Of a stretch of 64,000 nt of DNA, positions 55,438 to 64,000 are shown one piece after another. Both the position numbers and the translations under genes were made by a program. Under the pieces are notes generated by a model, which saw nothing but the letters and a program-made list of their open reading frames with translations, was not told where the DNA came from and did not search any database. Source of the stretch: Theocolax elegans (taxonomy: Eukaryota; Arthropoda; Insecta; Hymenoptera; Cerocephalidae). The DNA is taken from positions 47,626,362 through 47,690,361 of the forward strand of contig CM047425.1 in NCBI GenBank assembly GCA_026168455.1, read 5' to 3'. Position 1 is the first letter of the stretch; the number at the start of each line of letters is the position of its first letter.

Positions 55438-56220
55438 ATGGCGTGTATGAACGAGTGTGATTTCGATCAAACGTACGGAGTTGAGATCCAAGGATGGATT
55501 TTGAATTTAACAGCTGATCAATTCGATTCCGTCCTCGATCAGCTAGAATTGACGCGCGACGGTACGCCCTTTGTACGTGTAGACAGGTTATATAGGCGTT
55601 TACGCGGCGATTATACAGCCGCGGATTTCGTCCAGTCAACTAGTGACGATGATTTAGTTTCGCGGACTCGTCGTGAACAAAGACTCTGCACCATTTTGAA
55701 ACATGCGAAATTTAGCGAAGAAGCGCAAGTACAGATTGCGCACAGACAATTTGAAAATCTCAATCGAGCGGATGAGAGCGGATTCTCTCCGCTTGCCAAT
55801 AGCTCGAAGTCAAATGACGATCAACTTGCCGATTCCGATGCGGAATCGCAGCATAGCGAGGTTAACGCGGGAAATATCGCGGGGAACCTTGCGGAAAACG
55901 CGGCGGAAAACACCGCCGAAAATAATTGTAAATCAAATTTTGAATTGACTTCGATAAAAACGCTTAACACAACCATACCGGTAAGGCCAATTCCTACCAT
56001 TTCGACCGCGATGATAACCACCGCTACTACAACTACGTACTCGACGACGCAAGCAGCGAGTACGCATTTACAATCAAGAGGTGCGATACCAAAAACGGTA
56101 TTTTCTTCAAAAGAAAATAATAAAATTGATAATGATATCGTTTTATGTGCATTAGCTAATGGCGTAGTCTACAACGCTCCAAGCAATTATTTTATAATTT
56201 GTTTAATAAATTTTTTTTAA
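55438..56220 (+). CDS. Truncated duplicate of gag, 260 aa
   Basis: The first 247 residues are identical to those of the full gag at 56285. The ORF then runs into the duplicated leader and ends after thirteen unrelated residues (SNYFIICLINFF). It results from an 847-bp tandem duplication covering 55336-56182 and 56183-57029. The product would lack the capsid-like region and zinc knuckle of Gag. Because its ATG comes first on the element RNA, it should compete with translation of the full Gag. A made protein is not shown. Confidence 0.9.
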   Translation: MACMNECDFDQTYGVEIQGWILNLTADQFDSVLDQLELTRDGTPFVRVDRLYRRLRGDYTAADFVQSTSDDDLVSRTRREQRLCTILKHAKFSEEAQVQIAHRQFENLNRADESGFSPLANSSKSNDDQLADSDAESQHSEVNAGNIAGNLAENAAENTAENNCKSNFELTSIKTLNTTIPVRPIPTISTAMITTATTTTYSTTQAASTHLQSRGAIPKTVFSSKENNKIDNDIVLCALANGVVYNAPSNYFIICLINFF

Positions 56221-56284
56221 TTGTGAGAATTTATTTTGCCAATAAGGCCTAAAATTTAAATTTTATTTAATTTTATAATTCAAA

Positions 56285-58474
56285 ATGGCGTGTATGAACG
56301 AGTGTGATTTCGATCAAACGTACGGAGTTGAGATCCAAGGATGGATTTTGAATTTAACAGCTGATCAATTCGATTCCGTCCTCGATCAGCTAGAATTGAC
56401 GCGCGACGGTACGCCCTTTGTACGTGTAGACAGGTTATATAGGCGTTTACGCGGCGATTATACAGCCGCGGATTTCGTCCAGTCAACTAGTGACGATGAT
56501 TTAGTTTCGCGGACTCGTCGTGAACAAAGACTCTGCACCATTTTGAAACATGCGAAATTTAGCGAAGAAGCGCAAGTACAGATTGCGCACAGACAATTTG
56601 AAAATCTCAATCGAGCGGATGAGAGCGGATTCTCTCCGCTTGCCAATAGCTCGAAGTCAAATGACGATCAACTTGCCGATTCCGATGCGGAATCGCAGCA
56701 TAGCGAGGTTAACGCGGGAAATATCGCGGGGAACCTTGCGGAAAACGCGGCGGAAAACACCGCCGAAAATAATTGTAAATCAAATTTTGAATTGACTTCG
56801 ATAAAAACGCTTAACACAACCATACCGGTAAGGCCAATTCCTACCATTTCGACCGCGATGATAACCACCGCTACTACAACTACGTACTCGACGACGCAAG
56901 CAGCGAGTACGCATTTACAATCAAGAGGTGCGATACCAAAAACGGTATTTTCTTCAAAAGAAAATAATAAAATTGATAATGATATCGTTTTATGTGCATT
57001 AGCTAATGGCGTAGTCTACAACGCTCCAAGGGGTTTAGCCCTGGAGTTGAGTAGAACGCAATCGCTTGCCTTTCAACAAGAGAAGGAGTTGAATTATCTA
57101 AGGCAGCAATTAGCGGATTTTGCGACGAGTACGCAGCTTCCGACGCAAACGTCAATTGCGGCGGAAAAGCAGCGGAAAAATCGCAAAAGTGTTAATTTTC
57201 AAGATACTTTTAATTTAAATTATTTTGAAACGAATAAGCATCCTGAAGCACCTCAAGCGGTATTACACACGCAAACGGAAAAGTCGCTTGGATCGCGTTT
57301 AAACGCAAACGCGTTAAATTTTCCGACTCCTACGTCAAATTTCTCGTCTCTGCCAGCTCCTGCGGATTGGCAAGAGTCTGGAAGGGGGGAAAATGTGCCT
57401 GTAGTTACAAGCGATCAACTTACGCAAATCTTGTCGAATATGTCGACTAGAGCGCCTATACAGTCACATGACGTAGGTCGCACAGTTCGCCAGTGGAATA
57501 TTAAGTTTTCCGGCGAAAAACGCGAAAGCATCGAGGAATTTATTCAGCGCGTAGAAGAATGTCGCAAGTTAGCGCATATTTCCGACGCGGATTTACTGAA
57601 TGCTTTCTCGGAGTTGTTAACTGGCGTAGCGCTACATTGGTATCGCCAATCGCGGAAAGATTGGAATACTTGGGCTGATTTTTGCAATGCTGCTCGACGA
57701 TGTTATGGCGTTGAGCAGAACTTTCAGCAGCGCTTAATGGCGGAAGCGCAAGCACGCAAGCAGGGTAGAGAAGAGCCTGCTCGCGATTACATTTTCTGCT
57801 TGCTAACTATATTTAGCAGAATGAATGCGCCTCCAAGTACGCAGTTTCAGCTAGACATGTTGTATGCTAACATGTTGCCGTCTGTTCGGAAGTTAGTTCC
57901 GAAAGAAAAAGTTACAAGCGTCGATAGGCTTGTGCAGCTAGCTCGTCAGGCGGAAGAGCTTATCGAGGAAGAGCGGAATTTTCCCGCGCCTCCGCCGCCA
58001 GAAAAGAGCGTTCTGCCTTCTGTGGCTTATAAGCAGCCAGATACCAGAGGTAAGAAGGGCGGAAAAGCTGCTAGCGATGATGCTACGGTAAAAGTAGCGA
58101 GTATCGCAGAACCGACAATGGAAAATTTGGCCAAACTCTTAGAGAAGATGCTAGATGAAAGATTTAGCAAATATGCGAATTCTTGTGCGAATTCCGCCAA
58201 TAAGAAAGGCCAAAACGCGCGTAATTTTAGTAAACCAGGTGCGCCGAAAGGAGCAAAGAATGTTTCTGATAAGCCATCTGGCGTGACTAGTACCGAGAGG
58301 AAGGATGATGGTAAAAATAAATCATCCATTACTAATGGACAATCCGCGCGTAGTCGCAACCGCGATAAGAAAGCAGGTCCCAAAGAGCGTGTGTACTGCT
58401 ATCGCTGCGGTTGGCCCGGGTATATCAAGACGGATTGTCCTGAGTGCTCGGGAAACGAGAAAAGGGGCGAATAG
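56285..58474 (+). CDS. Gag of the 53.6 kb gypsy element
   Basis: 729 aa. A long N-terminal extension (about 1-390, with AEN-rich and Thr-rich runs near 150-210) precedes a retrotransposon Gag domain (about 400-560; RQWNIKFSGEKRE, VALHWYRQ, MLPSVRKL). A basic, Ser/Lys-rich segment follows. The single zinc knuckle is C705-x2-C708-x4-Y713-x4-C718, with Tyr (codon TAT, 58421-58423) where His is the rule. Gag forms the particle that carries the RNA. The stop at 58472-58474 lies in a stem-loop just after a slippery site, so some ribosomes should continue into pol. Confidence 0.92.
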   Translation: MACMNECDFDQTYGVEIQGWILNLTADQFDSVLDQLELTRDGTPFVRVDRLYRRLRGDYTAADFVQSTSDDDLVSRTRREQRLCTILKHAKFSEEAQVQIAHRQFENLNRADESGFSPLANSSKSNDDQLADSDAESQHSEVNAGNIAGNLAENAAENTAENNCKSNFELTSIKTLNTTIPVRPIPTISTAMITTATTTTYSTTQAASTHLQSRGAIPKTVFSSKENNKIDNDIVLCALANGVVYNAPRGLALELSRTQSLAFQQEKELNYLRQQLADFATSTQLPTQTSIAAEKQRKNRKSVNFQDTFNLNYFETNKHPEAPQAVLHTQTEKSLGSRLNANALNFPTPTSNFSSLPAPADWQESGRGENVPVVTSDQLTQILSNMSTRAPIQSHDVGRTVRQWNIKFSGEKRESIEEFIQRVEECRKLAHISDADLLNAFSELLTGVALHWYRQSRKDWNTWADFCNAARRCYGVEQNFQQRLMAEAQARKQGREEPARDYIFCLLTIFSRMNAPPSTQFQLDMLYANMLPSVRKLVPKEKVTSVDRLVQLARQAEELIEEERNFPAPPPPEKSVLPSVAYKQPDTRGKKGGKAASDDATVKVASIAEPTMENLAKLLEKMLDERFSKYANSCANSANKKGQNARNFSKPGAPKGAKNVSDKPSGVTSTERKDDGKNKSSITNGQSARSRNRDKKAGPKERVYCYRCGWPGYIKTDCPECSGNEKRGE

Positions 58475-61400
58475 ATAAGGTCCCTATCGCCCCAATTATT
58501 AGTGAGACCTCTGATGGTGATAAGTCACAATCAGTACCTGCGCAAACGGAAAAAGTGCCCTCGCTTTTGCCTGTCGGAGTGGACAGACAATCAGCGGAAA
58601 AAGGTGTTTGCGATTCCCGCGCTGAAACGCCAGTGGAGGAGGAAACTCCGCAGTTTACTCGCTGGTGGCTGCAGATTGGAATCGGTGGATTCCGCGTACG
58701 CGCTTTGTACGATTCAGGGGCGGCTCGCACGGTTATTAATTCCTTAGGCTTGCAAATAGCATCAGCCATAGGAAAACCGTTAACTCCTTACATTGGACCA
58801 GGTGCACGACTCGCTAACGGCCAACGCGCTCCAATACTTGGACGTTTAGAGCTGCCGTTTGATTTAGCGAATGAACGCCATTACTTAGATGTTTTAGTAA
58901 TGAGCGATCTCGACGCCGATTGTATACTCGGTGCCGATTTTATTCGTGCGTTTAACGCTGTTTTGTTGCCGCGTGAAAATCAGTTGCTGATTGAAAACGT
59001 AGCTGACGCAATTCAGCTTGAAGTATCGGCTATCGGCATTGACGATGTATGTACGCTAGCTGCCGTCGGCTTAGCAGATATTGACGAAGCGCAACGCAAA
59101 CAACTCAATGAGTTGTTGGAAAAGCGTTTGACTGCTCCGAATGCAAAGCTAGGCTGTACTAACTTAGCTGAGCATGAAATTGATGTGGGCGGTTCGCGTC
59201 CCATCAAACAGCGCTATTATCCGGTGTCTCAGAAGATCGAGCAAGAGATGCACGCTCAAGTGCAACAGATGCTTGACGCGGGGATAATTCGCCCGTCAAC
59301 GAGCGAGTGGTCGAGCCCAGTAGTCATGGTGCGGAAATCTAACGGTACCTATAGATTCTGCATCGACTACCGAAAGCTCAATTCCGTCTCAAAGACCTGC
59401 GCTTATCCGCTTCCCTATATGGAGATTATTTTGCGTAAACTTCAAAGGGCACGCTACATAAGCACGCTGGATTTAAGCAGCGCATACCATCAGATTCCGA
59501 TGAAAAAGGGATCGGAACATCTGACGGCTTTCACGGTGCCTGGCTTAGGCTTATATGAGTTTACTCGTATGCCGTACGGCGTGGCGGGGGGGCCCGCTAC
59601 GTTCCAGCAACTCATTGATAGGGTGATAGGCCCTGAATTGGAACCGTACGCATTTTCGTATCTCGATGACGTTATTATCGTCACCGAGACATTCGAAGAG
59701 CATCTCAAATGGCTTGAGCATGTCCTAAAGCGGGTTGCCGACGCCGGACTTACAATTAACCGTGATAAAAGCGAATTTTGCCGCAGTGAGGTTAAATACC
59801 TTGGCGTATTGGTGAATCGCGATGGATTTCGCCCTGATCCGGACAAGATAGCGCCGATCGTGGATTATCCCGCGCCAACTAACCTCAAAAAGCTACGCTC
59901 TTTCCTCGGCATGGCTTCATGGTATAGAAAATTTCTAGAGGATTTTGCTACGCTTGCGGAACCGCTTACCAAGTTAACCAAGAAAAATGTTAAATTTGAG
60001 TGGGGCGAGGAACAACAGTTCGCTTTTGAACAAATCAAAGCGTTGATAGCATCTGCGCCTATCCTCCATCGGCCATCTTTCGAGCATCAGTTCGTTATTC
60101 AGACTGACGCTAGCGACACTGGCTTAGGAGCGGTTTTAACGCAAACTATCGACGGAGAAGAGCGAGTACTTAGTTTTGCTAGTCGTACGTTAAACGCGGC
60201 GGAACGTAACTACTCGGTTACCGAACGAGAGTGCTTAGCTGTATTATGGGCCGTGGAAAAATTCCGCTCATATGTAGAAGGTTATCGCTTTAAGGTTATA
60301 ACAGACCATAGCAGTTTAAAATGGCTGTGTAACTTGCGTAACCCTACTGGACGCTTAGCGCGTTGGGCACTTAAGCTCCAAAGCTATGATTATGAGATCG
60401 AGCACCGCAAAGGATCTCTTAACGTTGTGCCTGATGCCCTCTCTCGTGCATTCGAAGACGACTCGGATTGCGACATCGCTGTCGTAAGTTTGCCGTACAA
60501 TACACAAGATGAGTGGTATACGCAAAAACTTACGAATGTCAGCGGAAATCCGGAAAAATACCAAGACTGGAAGATGCTTGGAGGTAGATTATATCATTAT
60601 AAGCCTGACCCTTCCATAGATGACTATTTCGAAGACGAAGACGCTTGGAAACTGGCGGTACCGCAGGAGAAACGTCAACAAGTTCTCTGCGAGAATCATG
60701 ATGAGCCAACTGCTGGACATCTTGGCCGAAACAAAACGTATCAGCGGATAGCGCGATACTATTATTGGCCTGCGATGCTTAAAGATATCGCCGAATTTGT
60801 GCGGAATTGCTCGACTTGCCAGCAATGTAAAGTGCCACAGCAGGCTCCTGCAGGTTTCATGGGAAAACGTGTTATTTCGCGTCCATGGGAAACCGTTGCA
60901 GGTGATATCATGGGACCGTTTCCGCGTTCTTCGCATGGATTTGAATATCTTTTAATATTCATGGACTTATTCACTCGTTGGATAGAGTGTATCCCTATAC
61001 GGAAAGCGAACTCGCATACCATTCGGCGCGAGCTGAATGAGCGTGTTTTCTTGCGTTTCGGCGTACCTGATGTTTTTCATTCCGACAATGGCACGGAGTT
61101 TAAGAATGCTGCTATGGAGCAATTCTTAGCTGAACACGGCGTGGTTCATACTACGATTCCGCCTTACCATGCACAGGCGAATCCTGTAGAACGCGTTAAT
61201 CGCACGATAAAAACGATGATTACTTCGTTTATCGAGGCGAATCATAAAACATGGGACGCTCACATCTCTGAGCTCATGTTCGCGTATAATACCGCCGTGC
61301 AAGATTCTACCGGCGCAAGTCCTGCTTTCCTAAATATGGGAAGAAACCCTGTTCCGCCGAAAAGCTTGCGGAAAGTAGAAGATCAAGCCGTCGCCGACAG

Positions 61401-62088
61401 CGAAGCCGCAGCAGCTGTTCAAAATTGGCAACAGCGTATGCAAACGTTGCCAGAGCTGCAAGCTCAAGCTGCTGAACGAGCGACATGCGCACAAGCACGT
61501 CAGGCCGAATATTATAATTCAAAACGCCGCGATGTACAATTTGCTGTGGGACAAAAAGTTTCTAAGCGGAATCGTGTACTTTCGTCCGCTGCCCAAGGCA
61601 TAGCTGCTAAGCTAGCTCCGAAGTACATCGGTCCTTTTATTGTTTCGGCGTTACTCGGCTCAAACGTGGTAGAGCTCATCGACAATGAGGGAAAAGAAGC
61701 AGGTAAATGCCACATAAGTGATATTAAGCCATTCTACGAAGACCAAACGGACGTATCTGTGGAGAGTAGATTAAATCGAGAGGATGCGACGAGGGACAGC
61801 GAGGGATTAAACGCAGAGCGAAGAGCTAGCGACGAGTCCAACGATAATGATCCTGTGAGCGCGAACGCACAGCGTAAGCGAGGTAGGCCGCGCAAAACTC
61901 GGGTAATTGTTAATCGTATGACTGCGGTAGATCGTGCCCCTTCTAAAGAGCGATTAAACGCGAATACCGTTGTATGCGCGAATCCTCCGATGACGGAAAT
62001 TAGGCGCGGAAGGCCGAAGGGTTCAAAGAACAAGCCCGTATCCCCGGTGGAAACGATCGAACAGCGCACTCGGTCGCAGAAACCGTAA
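58444..62088 (+). CDS. Pol of the 53.6 kb gypsy element
   Basis: 1214 codons in the -1 frame relative to gag, overlapping it by 31 bp. The true N-terminus should be a Gag-Pol fusion made by frameshifting, not the GTG at 58444. Protease: LYDSGAART (about residue 90). Reverse transcriptase: WSSPVVMVRK, LDLSSAYHQI, catalytic YLDD (406-409). RNase H: QTDASDTGLGAVL (near 553). Integrase: zinc domain HDEPTAGHLG to CSTCQQC (about 745-790), core Asp near 820 (GDIMGP) and 879 (HSDNGTEF), Glu near 915 (NPVERVN). The tail has two AT-hook-like motifs, RKRGRPRK (near 1145) and RRGRPKGSK (near 1187). There are no internal stops. It reverse-transcribes and integrates the element. Confidence 0.94.
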   Translation: MLGKREKGRIDKVPIAPIISETSDGDKSQSVPAQTEKVPSLLPVGVDRQSAEKGVCDSRAETPVEEETPQFTRWWLQIGIGGFRVRALYDSGAARTVINSLGLQIASAIGKPLTPYIGPGARLANGQRAPILGRLELPFDLANERHYLDVLVMSDLDADCILGADFIRAFNAVLLPRENQLLIENVADAIQLEVSAIGIDDVCTLAAVGLADIDEAQRKQLNELLEKRLTAPNAKLGCTNLAEHEIDVGGSRPIKQRYYPVSQKIEQEMHAQVQQMLDAGIIRPSTSEWSSPVVMVRKSNGTYRFCIDYRKLNSVSKTCAYPLPYMEIILRKLQRARYISTLDLSSAYHQIPMKKGSEHLTAFTVPGLGLYEFTRMPYGVAGGPATFQQLIDRVIGPELEPYAFSYLDDVIIVTETFEEHLKWLEHVLKRVADAGLTINRDKSEFCRSEVKYLGVLVNRDGFRPDPDKIAPIVDYPAPTNLKKLRSFLGMASWYRKFLEDFATLAEPLTKLTKKNVKFEWGEEQQFAFEQIKALIASAPILHRPSFEHQFVIQTDASDTGLGAVLTQTIDGEERVLSFASRTLNAAERNYSVTERECLAVLWAVEKFRSYVEGYRFKVITDHSSLKWLCNLRNPTGRLARWALKLQSYDYEIEHRKGSLNVVPDALSRAFEDDSDCDIAVVSLPYNTQDEWYTQKLTNVSGNPEKYQDWKMLGGRLYHYKPDPSIDDYFEDEDAWKLAVPQEKRQQVLCENHDEPTAGHLGRNKTYQRIARYYYWPAMLKDIAEFVRNCSTCQQCKVPQQAPAGFMGKRVISRPWETVAGDIMGPFPRSSHGFEYLLIFMDLFTRWIECIPIRKANSHTIRRELNERVFLRFGVPDVFHSDNGTEFKNAAMEQFLAEHGVVHTTIPPYHAQANPVERVNRTIKTMITSFIEANHKTWDAHISELMFAYNTAVQDSTGASPAFLNMGRNPVPPKSLRKVEDQAVADSEAAAAVQNWQQRMQTLPELQAQAAERATCAQARQAEYYNSKRRDVQFAVGQKVSKRNRVLSSAAQGIAAKLAPKYIGPFIVSALLGSNVVELIDNEGKEAGKCHISDIKPFYEDQTDVSVESRLNREDATRDSEGLNAERRASDESNDNDPVSANAQRKRGRPRKTRVIVNRMTAVDRAPSKERLNANTVVCANPPMTEIRRGRPKGSKNKPVSPVETIEQRTRSQKP
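58450..58493 (+). promoter_or_regulatory. Programmed -1 frameshift signal between gag and pol
   Basis: The heptamer G-GGA-AAC (58450-58456) is in the correct gag phase for the X-XXY-YYZ slippery pattern. Seven bases later a stem begins: GGGGCGAATAG (58464-58474) pairs with CTATCGCCCC (58484-58493), with one bulged A and a 9-base loop. Pol is open in the -1 frame from here. Heptamer, spacer and stem match the known architecture; efficiency is unknown. Confidence 0.88.
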
Positions 62089-62378
62089 ATGTTCCTTTGA
62101 GCGATTGATGTATCTACGCGTACCTTTTCTCCGATCTTGTAATCTTCGTAAGGCGTATCGCTCTTAATTGTTGTTATAATAAAGAGAGAAATCTTTTATA
62201 TGTTGGCCTGCTTACCATTTTCTTTTGTCTGATGTTTTGCTTACAAATAAATTTATTTTATTTATTTATAAATATTATTTATGTTAATTACCATTTTCAT
62301 TTTGTCTTCTGGCCTAGAGAGAGAGTAGAAATGCAGAGCTGGTACGTCTTCGGCTACCCAGCGTCTGGAAGGGGGGAG
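62089..62378 (+). other. Short 3' untranslated segment and polypurine tract
   Basis: No envelope ORF fits between pol and the 3' LTR. GGAAGGGGGGAG at 62367-62378, immediately before the LTR, is the polypurine tract. Confidence 0.8.
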
Positions 62379-63179
62379 TGTAACGAATCAATGTAATATT
62401 TGATTATATTACATTGCTCGTTACATTCTCTCTCTCTGTCTAGCCTGTGTATTAATATTTACAGATGTTACAGGTCGACGTTCGACGATTTTCGGCGATT
62501 TTCGCGGACCTTCGTAAAGGTAAAAGTAGGGAAAGAGAGAGAGAGTTTTCGGTTCGTAAGTGCGAGAGCACTTAGATTAAACTCAACCGTGGAGCGACTA
62601 ATCTCAACCGCCGAGAGATTAAAAGTCAACCGTGTGATTAATTGCCACTGACGTGAGAAACCTTGCGATTTGTTTTCTCCATATTTTGATCGCCCTGTGC
62701 TTGTGATCCTGGTGCTGTGCTGGTGATCCAGTGAAGTTGCAATAGTTTGTTTGGCGACGACGCAGCCCAGGAAGCTAAAGAGTAGCGACTACGCAGACTT
62801 CACCTGGTTGTTTGACCATCGATCGCGTCTCAAGCACTGTAAGTGCCAGTCTTGTAGTCTCTCTCTCTCTCTTTCTCTCTTTATTTATCTCGCGTGTATA
62901 CTGACCTGCGTTTCGCGCGCTGCGACGCGCCTGTATTATTGTTTTTCCCGAATACATTTATTTCTGTTATTAATTAAATACTGCATTGTTGTTTATTTAA
63001 TTGTTTACCCTCTTTTTCTCGCGTTTCGCTAAATAAAGATTACCGCCGCCTCCGCCTATACGGCTTATTATAGTCGTATTATTACTGAGCGGCTGATCGC
63101 GTAAATGAGACTATTATTTTAACGGTTCTGAATTATTATTATCTTATTTATTGTTATTAAAAATAGCAAAACCGTTACA
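62379..63179 (+). repeat. 3' LTR of the 53.6 kb gypsy element
   Basis: 801 bp, no differences seen from 53646-54446. Confidence 0.95.
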
Positions 63180-64000
63180 TGATTACGTTATAATATAGAT
63201 CTTTTATCCTCCAAATGTTGAGCAATCGATAGGTGAAAATCAATTATTAATAATTATAAATAATATTTTATTTTAAATTTTTATTTAATAAAATTTTTTA
63301 TTTTTCATGATTTTTATTTTTTGACATGATCAATTTACGAGAAATTGCCCATATATACATGTAAAATCTAACTGTGCATAAATTAAAGGTTACCTAATTA
63401 TCTTTTTTTATTGTATTCATACAATTGTAATTTTATTTATTTTTTCACATATAATAATTACAAAGGAAATAAGATTGGACACTCCATAAGAATAATAATA
63501 ATAATAATATAAAATCAAAGAGTGTTTTAATTGAAGAATAATAAAATCCAATTATTATTGTAATTATGTGCATTAAAAATTAGACAATAATAAATGTTAA
63601 CAAATAAGTAAGATTATTATTACTTAGTATTAATATATTATATTTATCTAAACTTTGAAAATGAAAAATTAAATCTAATAACTTTATAACTTCATATAGT
63701 TTAAATGTTTTCCTAATAATTAATATTGATACAACAAAATAAATCAAAAGTTTAAATCGACCGAGGGAGCGTTAGCGACCGAGGTATTTGTTGCTAGTAA
63801 CAAATTATCTTATATTGAATTTCTTATGAGAAATATTAAATTAAAATCCTTATAAATTAATGAAATAAGTGTACAACATGTAATATATTAAATGTATATT
63901 CGATCCTTGATTTAAAAATAATGAATGTCACTCAGAATGTCACTCTCCTTTGCATAAAACAGTAATATTTTACTTACAAATTTCTATTGCAAAATATAAC
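63180..64000. other. AT-rich gene-free stretch to the window end
   Basis: A short (AAT)n run lies at 63490-63512 and the dispersed motif copy 3 at 63758. No coding signal. Confidence 0.55.
63758..63800 (+). repeat. Dispersed motif, copy 3
   Basis: CGACCGAGGGAGCGTTAGCG continues as ACCGAGGTATTTGTTGCTAGT. It is close to the copy at 28604 throughout and to the copy at 10145 in the GC-rich part. Confidence 0.85.

Larger units (their letters stand above)
53646..63179 (+). mobile_element. Gypsy-class LTR retrotransposon, 9.5 kb, with internal gag duplication
   Basis: The two 801-bp LTRs (53646-54446 and 62379-63179) appear identical. Between them lie a primer site, a long leader, a truncated extra gag start, the full gag, pol in the -1 frame and a purine tract. 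There is no envelope ORF. The flanking bases do not match (TATAT before, TGATT after), so no target duplication is visible, unlike the other LTR elements here. The coding frames are open, so the copy is young. Confidence 0.92.

Noticed and set aside
62089..62378. Envelope gene in the 53.6 kb element
   Set aside because: Only 290 bp lie between pol and the 3' LTR, with no ORF.

Overview
The window looks like a repeat-dense, AT-rich stretch of an animal nuclear genome, most likely an insect. Hymenoptera is my best guess, but this rests only on the mix of transposon families and base composition. I see no intact ordinary host gene, no rRNA, no functional tRNA gene and no CRISPR array. Almost everything recognisable is mobile DNA of different ages, often nested.

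Layout. 1-3097 (minus): an open endonuclease-reverse transcriptase ORF of an R1-like non-LTR retrotransposon, cut by the window edge. 5244-7575: a decayed Helitron helicase, followed by a 1.1 kb solo LTR (7698-8807, 4-bp target duplication) and a 65-bp minisatellite (8865-9625). 10.1-16.3 kb: a patchwork of a tRNA-headed SINE, a foldback element, a Mutator-like transposon remnant with TTAA-flanked inverted ends, and a second foldback element whose arms are built of short tandem repeats. 18.2-20.4 kb: dispersed and tandem repeats. 20.6-26.2 kb: a longer decayed Helitron with an Ulp1-like cysteine protease ORF, a Lys/Glu repeat ORF, a broken HUH Rep region and an open 501-aa PIF1-like helicase. 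29580-30830: a second solo LTR. 31.0-37.4 kb: a broken Jockey-like non-LTR element between 415-bp inverted arms. 38.0-39.2 kb: a broken host-gene-like fragment and a mariner fragment.

40055-47380 is a three-level nest. A mariner-like element (DD41D spacing, about 500-bp inverted ends, TA flanks) was hit by a 104-bp hAT-type MITE in its transposase and by a complete gypsy-class retrotransposon (40209-44971) in its left arm. That retrotransposon has identical 183-bp LTRs, a GAAGA duplication and one 1356-aa Gag-Pol ORF. 48186-51275 (minus): a 5'-truncated copia element whose pol frame carries three stop codons. 51.3-53.3 kb: tandem repeats around a second SINE.

53646-63179 is a 9.5 kb gypsy-class element with matching 801-bp LTRs, a tRNA-Lys-type primer site, a gag, and a 1214-aa pol in the -1 frame. 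Its gag-pol overlap holds a textbook -1 frameshift signal. It also carries an 847-bp tandem duplication of leader plus the start of gag, a Tyr in place of the zinc-knuckle His, and two AT-hook-like motifs at the end of Pol.

The most worthwhile leads are the protease-carrying Helitron, the frameshift signal and gag duplication in the 53.6-63.2 kb element, the foldback element with tandem-repeat arms, and the SINE pair with different tRNA heads but a shared tail.
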